Both the position numbers and the translations under genes were made by a program. From positions 62,001 through 126,000 of the forward strand of contig CAVTJG010000017.1 of NCBI GenBank assembly GCA_963735025.1: a DNA stretch of 64,000 bases. Direction: 5' to 3'. The DNA is from JAABRB01 sp963735025 (GTDB taxonomy: Bacteria > Pseudomonadota > Gammaproteobacteria > Burkholderiales > SG8-39). A model generated the notes under the pieces. It was given only the letters and a program-made list of their open reading frames with translations, was not told the DNA's origin and did not search any database. Shown here piece after piece: positions 17,426 to 26,014 of this stretch; the stretch's first letter is position 1, and each line of letters starts with the position of its first letter.

Positions 17426-17440
17426 GCAAAACCTACTGAC

Positions 17441-18043
17441 TCAAATCGACCCTCTGGTTCTCATGACGAGCTCGTCCCACAGCCCGTCAGTCGATTCGCG
17501 AAACAGCACTTTGGAGTCGGGCTCCATGACGAACCACAGTCCGCGGCGAATCTCGGCGGCGAGCTCGCCCGGCTGCCAGGCGACGAAGCCCGCGAAAAAC
17601 CGCGCGTGGTCCGACTCGTTCTCGATGATCTTGTCGACGGTTTCCTCGTCGATGGCCACGAACAGGTGGTCCATGAGCGGCATGGACTTGCCGCCCGGGC
17701 TACCGTCGCGTTGCACGACCGCGAAGATCATGCCGACGTTCGCGGGCCCACCGAGAAACACCGGATCGGTCACCATGGCCGAAGGCTTGTGCTCCGGAAA
17801 GAGCTTGCCCAGCGTCATCTTCGTGGGGCGGTTGATGATGAAACCGATGTGCTGGTCATTGCCGACCGGTCGGACGATCAGCACCGTCTGGCCGTAGAAC
17901 TCACCAAGCTTGGGATTCGCGACCAGCAGAACCGGTCGGGAGACATTCGACGGTTCCGACGCGTGCGCCACGGGCATTGCCGCGAGCGCGACGAGCAGGC
18001 AACCGGCCAGCATCGTGCAGAGGCGCTTCAGATTCGCGTTCAT
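17441..18043 (-). CDS. YqgE/AlgH-family protein with a signal peptide
   Basis: 200 residues of the UPF0301 (YqgE/AlgH) family, whose biochemical role is unsettled. Family segments are visible: LLVANPKLGEFYGQTV, GFIINRPT, VFLGGP, and FFAGFVAWQPGEL. The domain is preceded by about 28 residues with a basic start, a hydrophobic core (MLAGCLLVALAAMPVA) and a likely cleavage after AHA. This suggests export, whereas classical YqgE is cytosolic. The ATG at 18043 has a good RBS (GAAGGAAGG). The gene stands alone in a 207-bp spacer upstream and a hairpin downstream. Confidence 0.85.
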   Translation of the reverse strand: MNANLKRLCTMLAGCLLVALAAMPVAHASEPSNVSRPVLLVANPKLGEFYGQTVLIVRPVGNDQHIGFIINRPTKMTLGKLFPEHKPSAMVTDPVFLGGPANVGMIFAVVQRDGSPGGKSMPLMDHLFVAIDEETVDKIIENESDHARFFAGFVAWQPGELAAEIRRGLWFVMEPDSKVLFRESTDGLWDELVMRTRGSI

Positions 18044-18203
18044 GTCACTACCTTCCTTCGAGCAGGGCGATTTCGACCCGCCGGCCAGGAGGCAGTGTTA
18101 CGCCGCACGACCGACGCCCGCGAGGAAGAATTGCAAGAAGCGGTCCAGCACCGGTGCCGGGCACCGCGAAAGCGGAATTAATTCCGATGCGCAACGCGCT
18201 ATC

Positions 18204-18220
18204 CTCATGCTACGCATGAG
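18204..18220 (-). terminator. Hairpin downstream of the VWA/MoxR pair
   Basis: CTCATGC at 18204-18210 pairs perfectly with GCATGAG at 18214-18220 across a 3-nt loop. It lies about 30 bp beyond the stop of the minus-strand VWA-metallopeptidase gene. There is no clear T-run on the minus strand. The rest of 18044-18250 has only a short AT palindrome (GGAATTAATTCC) and no gene. Confidence 0.35.
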
Positions 18221-18250
18221 AAAAGGCGGAGGCGGCAATCGCCCGCGGAA

Positions 18251-19471
18251 CTAGTTCAGCTGCACGCGCTCGCCCCAGGGCACCGGTGCATTGCCCTTCA
18301 CCAGCCACAGAACGGGATAGCTGGGCGCATGCGGCGGAAACTCGCCGAGTGCGTCGGTAAAGTACAGCAGGGCGTCAGGTGGCGCCGGCTCGTCAGCGAG
18401 CCATTCGAAGACCGGCGTGAACCGCGTTCCACCGCCACCACCCAGGCCCGCGGGCAACGCGAGCCGTTCCCATGGCTCGAAGCGCCACGGTGCGCCCGGC
18501 ACGAGCGACGTGTCGCAGGCGAGCACGGTCACTCGCGCACGAACCTGCCCCTTGAGAGCGTCCACCTCGGAGATGAATTCGGCGAAGTCCTGCAGGGCGA
18601 TAGACCCGCTACTATCGAGCGCGAGAGCGAGCGTGACGCTACCGCTGGCAAGTCCGGGCAGGATCGCAGCGCCGGCGCGGCGACTCGGGCGCTGAAAGCT
18701 GTAATCGTCGTGGGCCAGCGTCATGAGAAAGCGCGCAAGCAGCGTGCGCCATGGAAGTCGTGGCTGAAGAAACTCATCCAGAACCGTGCGAAAGACCGAC
18801 CCGAGTCGCCCCGCCGATGCGGCTTCGATTCCGGACGCAGCCATGCGGTCGCGCCACAGCGACACGTCGGACCCCGATGGCGCCAGCATGGTCGCGCGCG
18901 TGAGCACCTCATCGAAGCCGTCGCGGTGCGCCTCGAGAAACGTCGCATCCACCAGCTGCGCCTCGCCTGCTGTGTCCGCGGCACCAATCTGCCTCGCGCT
19001 TTCCGCGCTCGCACCAAACCAGTGCTCGTCGAGGGGCATCTCGTTCCGCTCGGGCTCGAGCAGCGGATAGATCTCCTCCGCGGCGAGCCCGCGATACGCA
19101 GGGTCGAGAAGTGCTCCACGAGGGCGCTGCATGCCGTCGTCGACCAGGAGCTGGTTCACCGCATAGTCGCATGCGCGATCCCAGCGCCGGCGGATCCGCT
19201 GGCGTGCGCGGTCGAAATGCAGCAACCCGCAATGCAGAGCCTCGTGGGCGAGCACGAACTGCGTTTCCGCGAACGAAAGCGAGTCGATGAACCCGGGATT
19301 GAAGTAGAACGCCCGCGCGTCGGTCGCCACGGTTCGACAACGCTGCGTGGCGGTCAGCGGAAGATGGAGCGCCAGCGCACCCAGAAACGGACGCTCGAGC
19401 ACGAGCCGCGTGCGCGCCGCGCGCAGCTTGGCCAGTGCGCCGGTTTTAGCCGACGACGCGTCCGACATCAT
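18251..19471 (-). CDS. VWA-like/putative metallopeptidase protein (DUF2201 type)
   Basis: 406 residues. The N-terminal half resembles a zinc metallopeptidase: VLAHEALHCGLLHFDR contains HExxH-type spacing (HEALH) at about residues 74-78. The C-terminal half is a VWA-like domain with a DSSGS metal-ion adhesion motif (LALALDSSGSI), an LACDT strand and YFTDALG. No signal peptide or membrane segment is seen. It is encoded 18 bp after a MoxR-family ATPase gene on the same strand. MoxR-VWA pairs usually work as chaperone-like remodelling systems. A peptidase-like half adds a possible processing role, which is inferred. Confidence 0.82.
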   Translation of the reverse strand: MMSDASSAKTGALAKLRAARTRLVLERPFLGALALHLPLTATQRCRTVATDARAFYFNPGFIDSLSFAETQFVLAHEALHCGLLHFDRARQRIRRRWDRACDYAVNQLLVDDGMQRPRGALLDPAYRGLAAEEIYPLLEPERNEMPLDEHWFGASAESARQIGAADTAGEAQLVDATFLEAHRDGFDEVLTRATMLAPSGSDVSLWRDRMAASGIEAASAGRLGSVFRTVLDEFLQPRLPWRTLLARFLMTLAHDDYSFQRPSRRAGAAILPGLASGSVTLALALDSSGSIALQDFAEFISEVDALKGQVRARVTVLACDTSLVPGAPWRFEPWERLALPAGLGGGGGTRFTPVFEWLADEPAPPDALLYFTDALGEFPPHAPSYPVLWLVKGNAPVPWGERVQLN

Positions 19472-19489
19472 CCTGCACTCCGCGCCGCG

Positions 19490-20536
19490 TCAACCGCGCT
19501 CGAAGGAGAGAAGATCGCTCACGTCCCCGGCCCACGCGGCAAACGCCGGCAACTCGTAGAGGGGTCGGCCGAGCAATCGCTGAAGGTCCATGACCAGCAT
19601 CACGCCGATCTCGCGCTGGGGAAAGCGGCGCGCGTAGTCGAGCGCATGTCCAGCAGCGTGCGCCTGCAGTGCCGCGGGCAGCCGTCCGATGTGCCGCGCC
19701 AGGGCCGATGCCACTGCATATTGCAACTCCGTCCCGCGCGGCACCTCGGCATCGCGCCCCGCGGCGATCGCCGCGAGATCGGGTATTGCACCGATATGAG
19801 TGAGAAACGCGCGTAATGCCGAGCCCGCTGCGGTACCCACGCATGCACCCAGCGCCTCCCCGAGCAACTCGGGATGGTCCGCGAATTTCGCGAGCGCCCG
19901 GTCTGCATATTCCCAGGAACGCGGCGAAGCAAATGCGGACGCATAGCGCGCCGGATCGAACTGGAAAAGCAGGTCGGGTCGGAACCGGAGGAACGCGATC
20001 AGCCGCTCGTCCACGCCGCTCCGATGCGCCCACGCGACCCAGTCGTCCAGGTCCGGCTCGATCTCGTAGTGCGCAAACCGGTTCGCGAGCGGCGCGGGCA
20101 TCTGATAGGTCACGCCGCGGTCGCCCTGGCGATTGCCTGCAGCGAAGATCGCCCAGCCTGCCGGCACGCGATATTCCCCCAGTCTTCGGTCGAGGATCAA
20201 CTGATAGGCAGCCGCGGTGACCGTGGGAACTGCAGATGTGAGCTCGTCGAGAAACAGAATGCCGCGGGTGCCATGCCGCTCCGCATCCGGGAGCGCCGCG
20301 GGAACCGACCACACGACGTGGGGACCATCGCGGAACGGTATCCCGCGCAGGTCCGTCGGCTCCATCTGCGCGAGGCGGATATCGATGAGCGGGGCAGCGT
20401 GCCGCGCGGCGATCTGCGCGACGATCTGTGACTTGCCGACGCCGGGCGGCCCCCAGAGCATCACCGGAGTGTGCATGCCGTCCGCCGCCGCGGTGAACTC
20501 CCGCTCCAGGACCGCGTGCACATGAGACGGGCGCAT
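19490..20536 (-). CDS. MoxR-family AAA+ ATPase
   Basis: A 348-residue cytoplasmic AAA+ ATPase. Walker A is WGPPGVGKSQ (about residues 29-38), Walker B GILFLDELTSA, and sensor 1 is in IFAAGNRQGDRG, all typical of the MoxR branch. The C-terminal lid region is longer than usual and carries the ARRFPQREIGVMLVMDLQR segment. An ATG at 20536 is preferred because similarity starts at HVHAVLERE. An upstream in-frame start at 20614 would add 26 unconserved residues. It precedes the VWA/metallopeptidase gene by 18 bp, and the two surely act together. Confidence 0.85.
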   Translation of the reverse strand: MRPSHVHAVLEREFTAAADGMHTPVMLWGPPGVGKSQIVAQIAARHAAPLIDIRLAQMEPTDLRGIPFRDGPHVVWSVPAALPDAERHGTRGILFLDELTSAVPTVTAAAYQLILDRRLGEYRVPAGWAIFAAGNRQGDRGVTYQMPAPLANRFAHYEIEPDLDDWVAWAHRSGVDERLIAFLRFRPDLLFQFDPARYASAFASPRSWEYADRALAKFADHPELLGEALGACVGTAAGSALRAFLTHIGAIPDLAAIAAGRDAEVPRGTELQYAVASALARHIGRLPAALQAHAAGHALDYARRFPQREIGVMLVMDLQRLLGRPLYELPAFAAWAGDVSDLLSFERG

Positions 20537-20683
20537 AAGTGGAAAAAGCCAGTTGCGACGGGGGGTTGAGTTATCATAGCATGTGCAGTTTGGCGGTTCC
20601 CGCGCCGGTTTCACGTGGGTGCCTAGCAGGTCTTACGTCCCGGTTTCACGTCGCCTCCACGCTGATCACCCGCTCGGGCCAAC

Positions 20684-21220
20684 ATGAACTTCTGCTCCCA
20701 ATGCGGCGGGCCGGTCTCGCTCAAGATCCCGGCCGGCGACACGCTGCCGCGCCACGTCTGCGATGCTTGCGGCACGATTCATTACTCGAACCCGAAAATG
20801 GTGATCGGTTGCATCCCGGAATGGGAGGATCGCGTGTTGCTCTGCAAGCGCGCCATCGAGCCTCGCCTGGGTCTGTGGACGCTGCCTGCGGGGTTCATGG
20901 AAAACGGTGAAACCACCGCTGAGGCTGCGCTTCGCGAGACGCTCGAGGAGGCCAATGCGCGCGTCGAGCTCACCGATATGTTCACGATTCTTTCGATCCC
21001 CTACGTGAACCAGGTGCACATCTTTTACCGGAGCCGGCTGCTCGATCTCGATTTCGGTCCGGGCACGGAAAGTCTCGAAGTCGCGCTCTTTCGCGAGGAC
21101 GAGATCCCGTGGGAGGAGATGGCATTCCGGACCGTGACGACGACGCTGCGACATTTCTACGAGGACCGCCGGCAGGGTGAGTTCCACGTGCACGCGGGCG
21201 ACGTCCTGCCCCGCAGTTGA
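20684..21220 (+). CDS. NUDIX hydrolase with N-terminal zinc ribbon
   Basis: 178-residue pyrophosphohydrolase. Four cysteines near the N-terminus (CSQCGG and CDACG) form a zinc ribbon, as in NudC-like and related NUDIX proteins. The Nudix box is visible as GFMENGETTAEAALRET followed by LEEAN, with the final Gly of the usual box replaced. The likely substrate is a dinucleotide or nucleoside diphosphate derivative. At this length it is shorter than true NudC (NADH pyrophosphatase). The start at 20684 follows the divergent MoxR gene by about 150 bp. A hairpin lies right after the stop. Confidence 0.82.
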   Translation: MNFCSQCGGPVSLKIPAGDTLPRHVCDACGTIHYSNPKMVIGCIPEWEDRVLLCKRAIEPRLGLWTLPAGFMENGETTAEAALRETLEEANARVELTDMFTILSIPYVNQVHIFYRSRLLDLDFGPGTESLEVALFREDEIPWEEMAFRTVTTTLRHFYEDRRQGEFHVHAGDVLPRS

Positions 21221-21224
21221 TTGC

Positions 21225-21242
21225 GGGCGTTTTCCAACGCCC
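21225..21242 (+). terminator. Hairpin after the NUDIX gene
   Basis: GGGCGTT (21225-21231) pairs perfectly with AACGCCC (21236-21242) across a TTCC loop, five bases past the NUDIX stop. No T-run follows, so it is a plausible but not classical intrinsic terminator. Confidence 0.5.
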
Positions 21243-21351
21243 GGTCGCGCTTCCGCTTCTGCCTCGCAGCCGCATTGACTCCCTCGTATGGCTTGGCTAG
21301 CCTTGACCTTGACCTCGTTCGGCGGCAGCCGGGGCAACATCAGGAGAGCCA

Positions 21352-22050
21352 ATGGAAAGACGTCAGTTCGTGAAAGCCTGCGCGCTGGCCACGGTGGCGG
21401 CGTCGCTGCCGGCGCTCGCACAGGGAAACGCCAGTCCGCACTTCTACGCGCGCGCCAGACTGACCGGAGGCGACGGCAAGCCGCTCAAGTCCCGGGACAT
21501 CCCGGTCAACACCAATCTGATCTTCCACTATCCCTATGCGGGCACGCCCTGCTTTCTGCTCAATCTCGGCGAGCCCGTGCAGGTCGGCGCCCAGCTGAAG
21601 ACTGCGGACGCGCGCAGCTACGAATGGTCGGGCGGGGTGGGCGCGAACGGCTCGGTCGTTGCGTACTCGGCGATCTGCGCCCACAAGCTCACCTACCCGA
21701 CGCGCGACATCAGCTTCATCAGCTTCCGCCCCGAGCAGACTCCGACCAGCCGTTTTTCGCGCGTGATCCACTGCTGCTCGGAGCACAGCCAGTACGACCC
21801 TGCGCGCGGCGCGCAGGTGCTGGCCGGGCCCGCTCCCCAGCCGCTCGCGGCGATCCTCCTCGAGTACGATGGCTCAAGCGACGAGCTGTGGGCGGTAGGG
21901 ACGCTGGGCGGTGAGATGTTCAACGAGTTCTTCAAGAAGTATGCGTTCCGCCTGGCGCTGGATCTCGGCGACCGCGCCCACAAACCGGTCACCGAGCGCT
22001 GCACCGTCACCGAGCTTTCCGATTTCTGCCGTCAGCAGGTCAAGTGCTAG
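21352..22050 (+). CDS. Tat-exported Rieske-type [2Fe-2S] protein, divergent
   Basis: 232 residues. The N-terminus has a twin-arginine signal (ERRQFVKACALATVAASLPA, cleavage near residue 24), so it should be folded with its cluster before export. The cluster motifs are a CAH (box 1, CAHKLTYP) and CSEH (box 2, HCCSEHSQYDP). About 30 residues separate the boxes, longer than the usual spacing, and the box-1 disulfide cysteine of bc1-type Rieske proteins is missing. The GGPAP-like third element appears as LAGPAPQPLAAI. No membrane helix follows the signal. Partner proteins are unknown. The nearby cytochromes c at 26001-26680 are possible electron acceptors. Confidence 0.8.
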   Translation: MERRQFVKACALATVAASLPALAQGNASPHFYARARLTGGDGKPLKSRDIPVNTNLIFHYPYAGTPCFLLNLGEPVQVGAQLKTADARSYEWSGGVGANGSVVAYSAICAHKLTYPTRDISFISFRPEQTPTSRFSRVIHCCSEHSQYDPARGAQVLAGPAPQPLAAILLEYDGSSDELWAVGTLGGEMFNEFFKKYAFRLALDLGDRAHKPVTERCTVTELSDFCRQQVKC

Positions 22051-22104
22051 CAAGGGTGTGAAACAGTCCGACCAATTCACCTTGACCGGAGGACGACGAT
22101 TGCG

Positions 22105-22812
22105 ATGATCCCTTGGCTCGACGGTGACGCGCCGTTTCCCCCGCTCACGAGTGCGCGCAAGGAACCGAACGGCCTGCTCGCAGTCGGCGGAGACCTCACT
22201 CCGCGCCGGCTGCTCGAGGCGTATCGACGTGGGATCTTTCCCTGGTTCTCGGAGGGCGACCCGATCCTCTGGTGGAGTCCGGATCCCCGGATGGTGCTGA
22301 TACCCGCCGAGCTGAAGATTTCCCGGTCGCTCGCCAAGTCGCTGCGCAATCGCCGCTTCGAGGTTCGCTTCGATAGCGACTTCGCGAGCGTGATCCGTGC
22401 CTGCGCAGCCCCGCGCGACGGACAGCCCGGCACCTGGATCACGCCGGAGATGCGCAACGCCTACCTGCATCTGCATCGCCTCGGCTACGCGCACTCCGTG
22501 GAGACTTGGATCGACGGTGAACTGGCGGGCGGTCTATACGGCGTGGCGATGGGTGCCGCGTTCTTCGGGGAGTCGATGTTCTCGCGCGCCCGCGACGCGT
22601 CCAAGATCGCGCTGGTTCACCTCGTCCGCAAGCTGGAGGCGGACGGGTACGGGATGATCGATTGCCAGATGCGCACGGAACACCTGGCCTCGCTCGGCGC
22701 CCGGGAGATCCCCCGTGCGCGGTTCTCACGGCAGCTGCGAGAGTTGGTAGACTACGGCCGCGCACCCGGGTCCTGGCGGAGCAAGGCCGAGCACGAACAT
22801 GTCCCAGCTTAA
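22105..22812 (+). CDS. aat: Leucyl/phenylalanyl-tRNA--protein transferase
   Basis: Adds Leu or Phe from aminoacyl-tRNA to proteins with N-terminal Arg or Lys, marking them for ClpAPS (N-end rule). 235 residues, the normal family length. Diagnostic segments are GIFPWFSEGDPILWWSPDPR, the ETWIDGELAGGLYGVAMG strand, and ESMFSRARDASKIAL. The start is ATG at 22105, after a GGAGGACG Shine-Dalgarno. It overlaps the next gene, bpt, by 14 bases, so the two N-end-rule enzymes are likely co-translated. Confidence 0.96.
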   Translation: MIPWLDGDAPFPPLTSARKEPNGLLAVGGDLTPRRLLEAYRRGIFPWFSEGDPILWWSPDPRMVLIPAELKISRSLAKSLRNRRFEVRFDSDFASVIRACAAPRDGQPGTWITPEMRNAYLHLHRLGYAHSVETWIDGELAGGLYGVAMGAAFFGESMFSRARDASKIALVHLVRKLEADGYGMIDCQMRTEHLASLGAREIPRARFSRQLRELVDYGRAPGSWRSKAEHEHVPA

Positions 22813-23539
22813 CGATCTTCCGCATTCAGTCCTTCAGTTCTATGTGACGGCCCCCTACCCGTGCAGCTATCTGCAGGGCAGGATGGCGCGCTCCCAGGTC
22901 GCGACGCCGTCACATCTCATCGGCAACGATCTTTACGGCGACCTCGTCCGGCTCGGGTTTCGCCGCAGCGGGATCTTCACGTACCGACCGTATTGCGATG
23001 CCTGCCGGGCGTGCGTGCCCGTGCGCATCCCGATCGCCGACTTTCGTCCCTCGCGCTACCAGAGACGGGCACAGCGTCGCCACGAAATGCTCTCGGGTCA
23101 GGCCCTGGGGTTGCGATTCCGGGTCGAGCACTATGCGCTCTACCTGCGCTACCAGGCGGCGCGCCATGCGGGCGGCGGAATGGATCAGGACAGCCGCGAC
23201 CAGTATTCGCATTTTCTTCTGCAAAGCCGGGTGAACACGCGGCTGATCGAGTTCCGCGAGTCCGGCAGGCTGGTGATGGTCAGCATCGTCGACTATCTGT
23301 CCGATGGACTGTCTTCGGTCTACACGTTCTTCGACCCCGAAGTGCCGAGCGCGAGCCTGGGGACGTTCAACATCCTCTGGCAGATCGAGCAGTGCCAGAC
23401 GCTCGGGCTCGATTATCTCTACCTCGGCTACTGGATTCGCGAAAGTCGCAAGATGGCCTACAAGGCACGGTTCCTGCCGATAGAGGGTTTCATCGAAGGT
23501 AACTGGCGGCGGCTGCGCGACGACGAGCTCGATGTTTAG
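22799..23539 (+). CDS. bpt: Aspartate/glutamate leucyltransferase (Bpt, ATE-like)
   Basis: Transfers Leu to proteins with N-terminal Asp or Glu, creating bacterial N-degrons. 246 residues. It has the N-terminal cysteine cluster of the ATE fold (PCSYL, and YCDACRACVPVRI near residue 65), RYQRRAQRRHEM, and the C-terminal YLGYWIRESRKMAYKARFLP region of the family. It overlaps the 3' end of aat by 14 bases and is 39 bp from pyrD. No truncation is seen. Confidence 0.95.
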   Translation: MSQLNDLPHSVLQFYVTAPYPCSYLQGRMARSQVATPSHLIGNDLYGDLVRLGFRRSGIFTYRPYCDACRACVPVRIPIADFRPSRYQRRAQRRHEMLSGQALGLRFRVEHYALYLRYQAARHAGGGMDQDSRDQYSHFLLQSRVNTRLIEFRESGRLVMVSIVDYLSDGLSSVYTFFDPEVPSASLGTFNILWQIEQCQTLGLDYLYLGYWIRESRKMAYKARFLPIEGFIEGNWRRLRDDELDV

Positions 23540-23578
23540 CGCCGTGTCCGGACGGCGGGTCCGGGCGGATTGACTAAA

Positions 23579-24616
23579 ATGCTTTTCGAGATGGCGCGGC
23601 AGCTGCTCTTCCTGCTCGATGCCGAAGCCGCGCACGGGCTGACGCTGCCGTCTTTTCGCCTCGTCCATCGCCTCGGCCTCTCGGGACTGCCGGGCAAGGC
23701 GATTTCCGGTTCGCCGGTCAAGGCCATGGGGCTCGAGTTCCCCAATCCGGTCGGCCTCGCCGCAGGATTCGACAAGAACGCAGAATTCATCGCGCTGTTC
23801 GCCGCGTTTGGCTTCGGATTTCTGGAGGTCGGCACGGTCACACCCCGCCCGCAGCCCGGGAATCCACGCCCGCGGCTCTTCCGCATCGTGGAGGCCCAGG
23901 CGATCATCAACCGCATGGGCTTCAACAATTGCGGCGTCGAGCAGTTCGTTCGCAACGTACGTGCGGCGCGCTTCGACGGGATACTCGGAATCAACATCGG
24001 CAAGAATTTCGACACGCCGCTCGAACGCGCGGCGGAAGACTACCTGACGTGCCTGCGCGAGGTGTATGCGGTGGCGAGCTATGTCACGGTCAACATCTCT
24101 TCGCCCAACACCAAGGATTTGCGCCAGCTGCAAGGCCGCGGCGAGCTGGAAACGCTGCTCGCCGCGATAGACAAGGAAGGCCGAGTTCTCGCGCGCAAGC
24201 ACGGGCGGCGAGTTCCGATCGCGGTGAAGATTGCACCCGACCTCGATGACGATGCGATCGGCGCCGTCGCCGAGCGCCTCCTGGCGCACGATGTGGACGC
24301 CGTGATCGCGACCAATACGACCGTGAGCCGCGCGGGCGTCACGGGCATGCGGCACGCCACCGAATCCGGAGGCCTCTCGGGTGCGCCGTTGCGCGCGCAG
24401 TCGACCGCGGTGATTCGCAAGCTCGCCCCCCGGCTAAATGGCGCCATTCCGATCATCGGCGCGGGCGGCATACTTTCCGGCGCGGACGCCTGCGCAAAGC
24501 GCGACGCCGGCGCATGCCTCGTTCAGCTCTACACCGGACTGATCTATCGGGGACCCGAACTCGTACCCGAAGCCGTGCGGGCGCTCGGCGCAACAGTCGG
24601 GCGCAAGGCGGCCTGA
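23579..24616 (+). CDS. pyrD: Dihydroorotate dehydrogenase (quinone), class 2
   Basis: Membrane-associated flavoenzyme of pyrimidine synthesis that oxidises dihydroorotate and reduces ubiquinone. 345 residues from the ATG at 23579. A TTG at 23570 and an ATG at 23591 are alternatives. Class 2 features are the N-terminal amphipathic helix (RQLLFLLDAEAAHGLTL), LAAGFDKNAEF, GFLEVGTVTPRPQPGN, NRMGFNNCGV, VNISSPNTKDLRQLQ with the catalytic Ser, VKIAPD, ATNTT, and the phosphate-binding GAGGILSG. It is tightly packed between bpt and rnfB. Confidence 0.95.
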   Translation: MLFEMARQLLFLLDAEAAHGLTLPSFRLVHRLGLSGLPGKAISGSPVKAMGLEFPNPVGLAAGFDKNAEFIALFAAFGFGFLEVGTVTPRPQPGNPRPRLFRIVEAQAIINRMGFNNCGVEQFVRNVRAARFDGILGINIGKNFDTPLERAAEDYLTCLREVYAVASYVTVNISSPNTKDLRQLQGRGELETLLAAIDKEGRVLARKHGRRVPIAVKIAPDLDDDAIGAVAERLLAHDVDAVIATNTTVSRAGVTGMRHATESGGLSGAPLRAQSTAVIRKLAPRLNGAIPIIGAGGILSGADACAKRDAGACLVQLYTGLIYRGPELVPEAVRALGATVGRKAA

Positions 24617-24634
24617 CCGGTCCGGATCGCAGCC

Positions 24635-25306
24635 ATGGCGCACGCCCACACCCCGCCCGCGGTCACCTGCGAAGCGCTTGTCGCACGCATCGACGCATTG
24701 CTGCCGCAGACGCAGTGCACGAAGTGCGGGCACCCCGGATGTGAGCCGTATGCGCGCGCGCTTGCGAGCGGCGCGGCCGGTATCAATCAGTGCCCGCCCG
24801 GTGGCGACACCCTGATCCGCAAACTGGCCGAGCTGCTGGGGCGCAACTATGCGCCGCTCGATCCGGCGCGTGGCACGGAACGGGCGCGACACGTGGCGCA
24901 GATCGACGAACCCCGCTGCATCGGCTGCACGCTTTGCATCCAGGCATGTCCCGTCGATGCGATCGTCGGCGCGGCGCAGCAGATGCACACTGCTCTGGTC
25001 GAGCTCTGCACGGGCTGCGATCTGTGCATCGCTCCCTGCCCGGTCGACTGCATTGCCATGATTCCAGCCGCCGGCGTCGACGCGACGTGGAACCAGCCAC
25101 GCATGGACGCGGCCCGGGAACGCTTCGCTCGTCGCAATCTCCGCCTCGCTCGCGACGCTGCGGAACGCGCGGCGCGGCGCACGCCGGAACAGGCCGCAGG
25201 CACGGTGGCGCAACCGCTCTCCAAAGAGCAGAAGCGCGCCACTATCCGGGCAGCCGTGGAGCGCGTGCGCGCTAGGCGTGTCGCGGCGCGTCGGTCCTCG
25301 TCATGA
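24635..25306 (+). CDS. rnfB: RnfB-type ferredoxin, soluble stand-alone form
   Basis: 223-residue iron-sulfur protein of the RnfB/RsxB family. After a short N-terminus it carries the RnfB Fe-S motif (QCTKCGHPGCEPYA with a later NQCPPGG). Two ferredoxin 4Fe-4S motifs follow, CIGCTLCIQACP and CTGCDLCIAPCP, then a basic Arg/Ala-rich tail. The N-terminal transmembrane helix of the complex-bound form is missing, and no other rnf gene is nearby. It precedes nth with an ATGA overlap, an arrangement common in betaproteobacteria, so a role in supplying electrons to a repair or Fe-S enzyme is conceivable but unproven. Confidence 0.88.
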   Translation: MAHAHTPPAVTCEALVARIDALLPQTQCTKCGHPGCEPYARALASGAAGINQCPPGGDTLIRKLAELLGRNYAPLDPARGTERARHVAQIDEPRCIGCTLCIQACPVDAIVGAAQQMHTALVELCTGCDLCIAPCPVDCIAMIPAAGVDATWNQPRMDAARERFARRNLRLARDAAERAARRTPEQAAGTVAQPLSKEQKRATIRAAVERVRARRVAARRSSS

Positions 25307-26014
25307 ATCCGGCCAAGCGCGCGGCGATCTTCGAGCGCCTTCAGGCTGAGAATCCCGCGCCAACGACGGAGCTGGAGTACCGCACGCCGTTCGAACTTCT
25401 GGTGGCCGTGATCCTGTCGGCGCAAGCCACGGATCGCAGCGTGAATCTGGCGACGCGGGCGCTCTTTGCGGTCGCGAACACGCCGCAGGCGATACTTTCC
25501 CTCGGCGAAGCCCGGACTGGCGGAGCGGATCCGCACGATCGGGCTGTTTCGAAACAAGGCGAAGAACATCATCGGCACGTGCCGCGCTCTGCTCGAACAG
25601 CACGGTGGGGCAGTGCCGCAGACGCGCGAGGCGCTCGAGGCGCTACCGGGTGTGGGCCGCAAGACCGCCAACGTGATACTCAATACCGCTTTCGGTCACC
25701 CGACCATTGCAGTTGACACGCACATCTTTCGGGTTGCCAACCGGACCGGGCTCGCACCGGGACGCAACGTTCGCGAGGTCGAACAGCGCCTCGAGAAGTT
25801 CGTCCCCGAGCGCTTCCGGAAGGACGCGCACCACTGGTTGATCCTGCACGGGCGCTACATCTGCAAGGCGCGCGCACCGGACTGCCCGCGATGCGTCATC
25901 CGCGAATGGTGCGAGTACAAAGGGAAGGGGGAAGGGGAATGGGAAAGGGAACGCGCGCCCCTGAAGGTGACGCGTCGCGCCACCTACGCCGGCAGCCGGA
26001 TCATTTCTTGGTGA
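25303..26014 (+). CDS. nth: Endonuclease III (Nth), one frameshift
   Basis: DNA glycosylase and AP lyase for oxidised pyrimidines. About 236 residues once repaired. The first frame gives the N-terminus through ILSLGEA, and the second resumes at GLAERIRTIGLFRNKAKNI. The helix-hairpin-helix with catalytic Lys is LPGVGRKTANVIL, the catalytic Asp is in VDTHIFRV, and the 4Fe-4S loop is C-x6-C-x2-C-x5-C (CKARAPDCPRCVIREWC). An extra C in the CCC run at about 25508-25511 explains the break. A tail of about 25 residues beyond the cluster passes through a G/A-rich tract (25920-25950). The ATG overlaps the rnfB stop. Confidence 0.88.

Noticed and set aside
20537..20614. Longer MoxR N-terminus from a start at 20614
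   Set aside because: The added residues are not conserved, and the normal similarity starts at the ATG at 20536.
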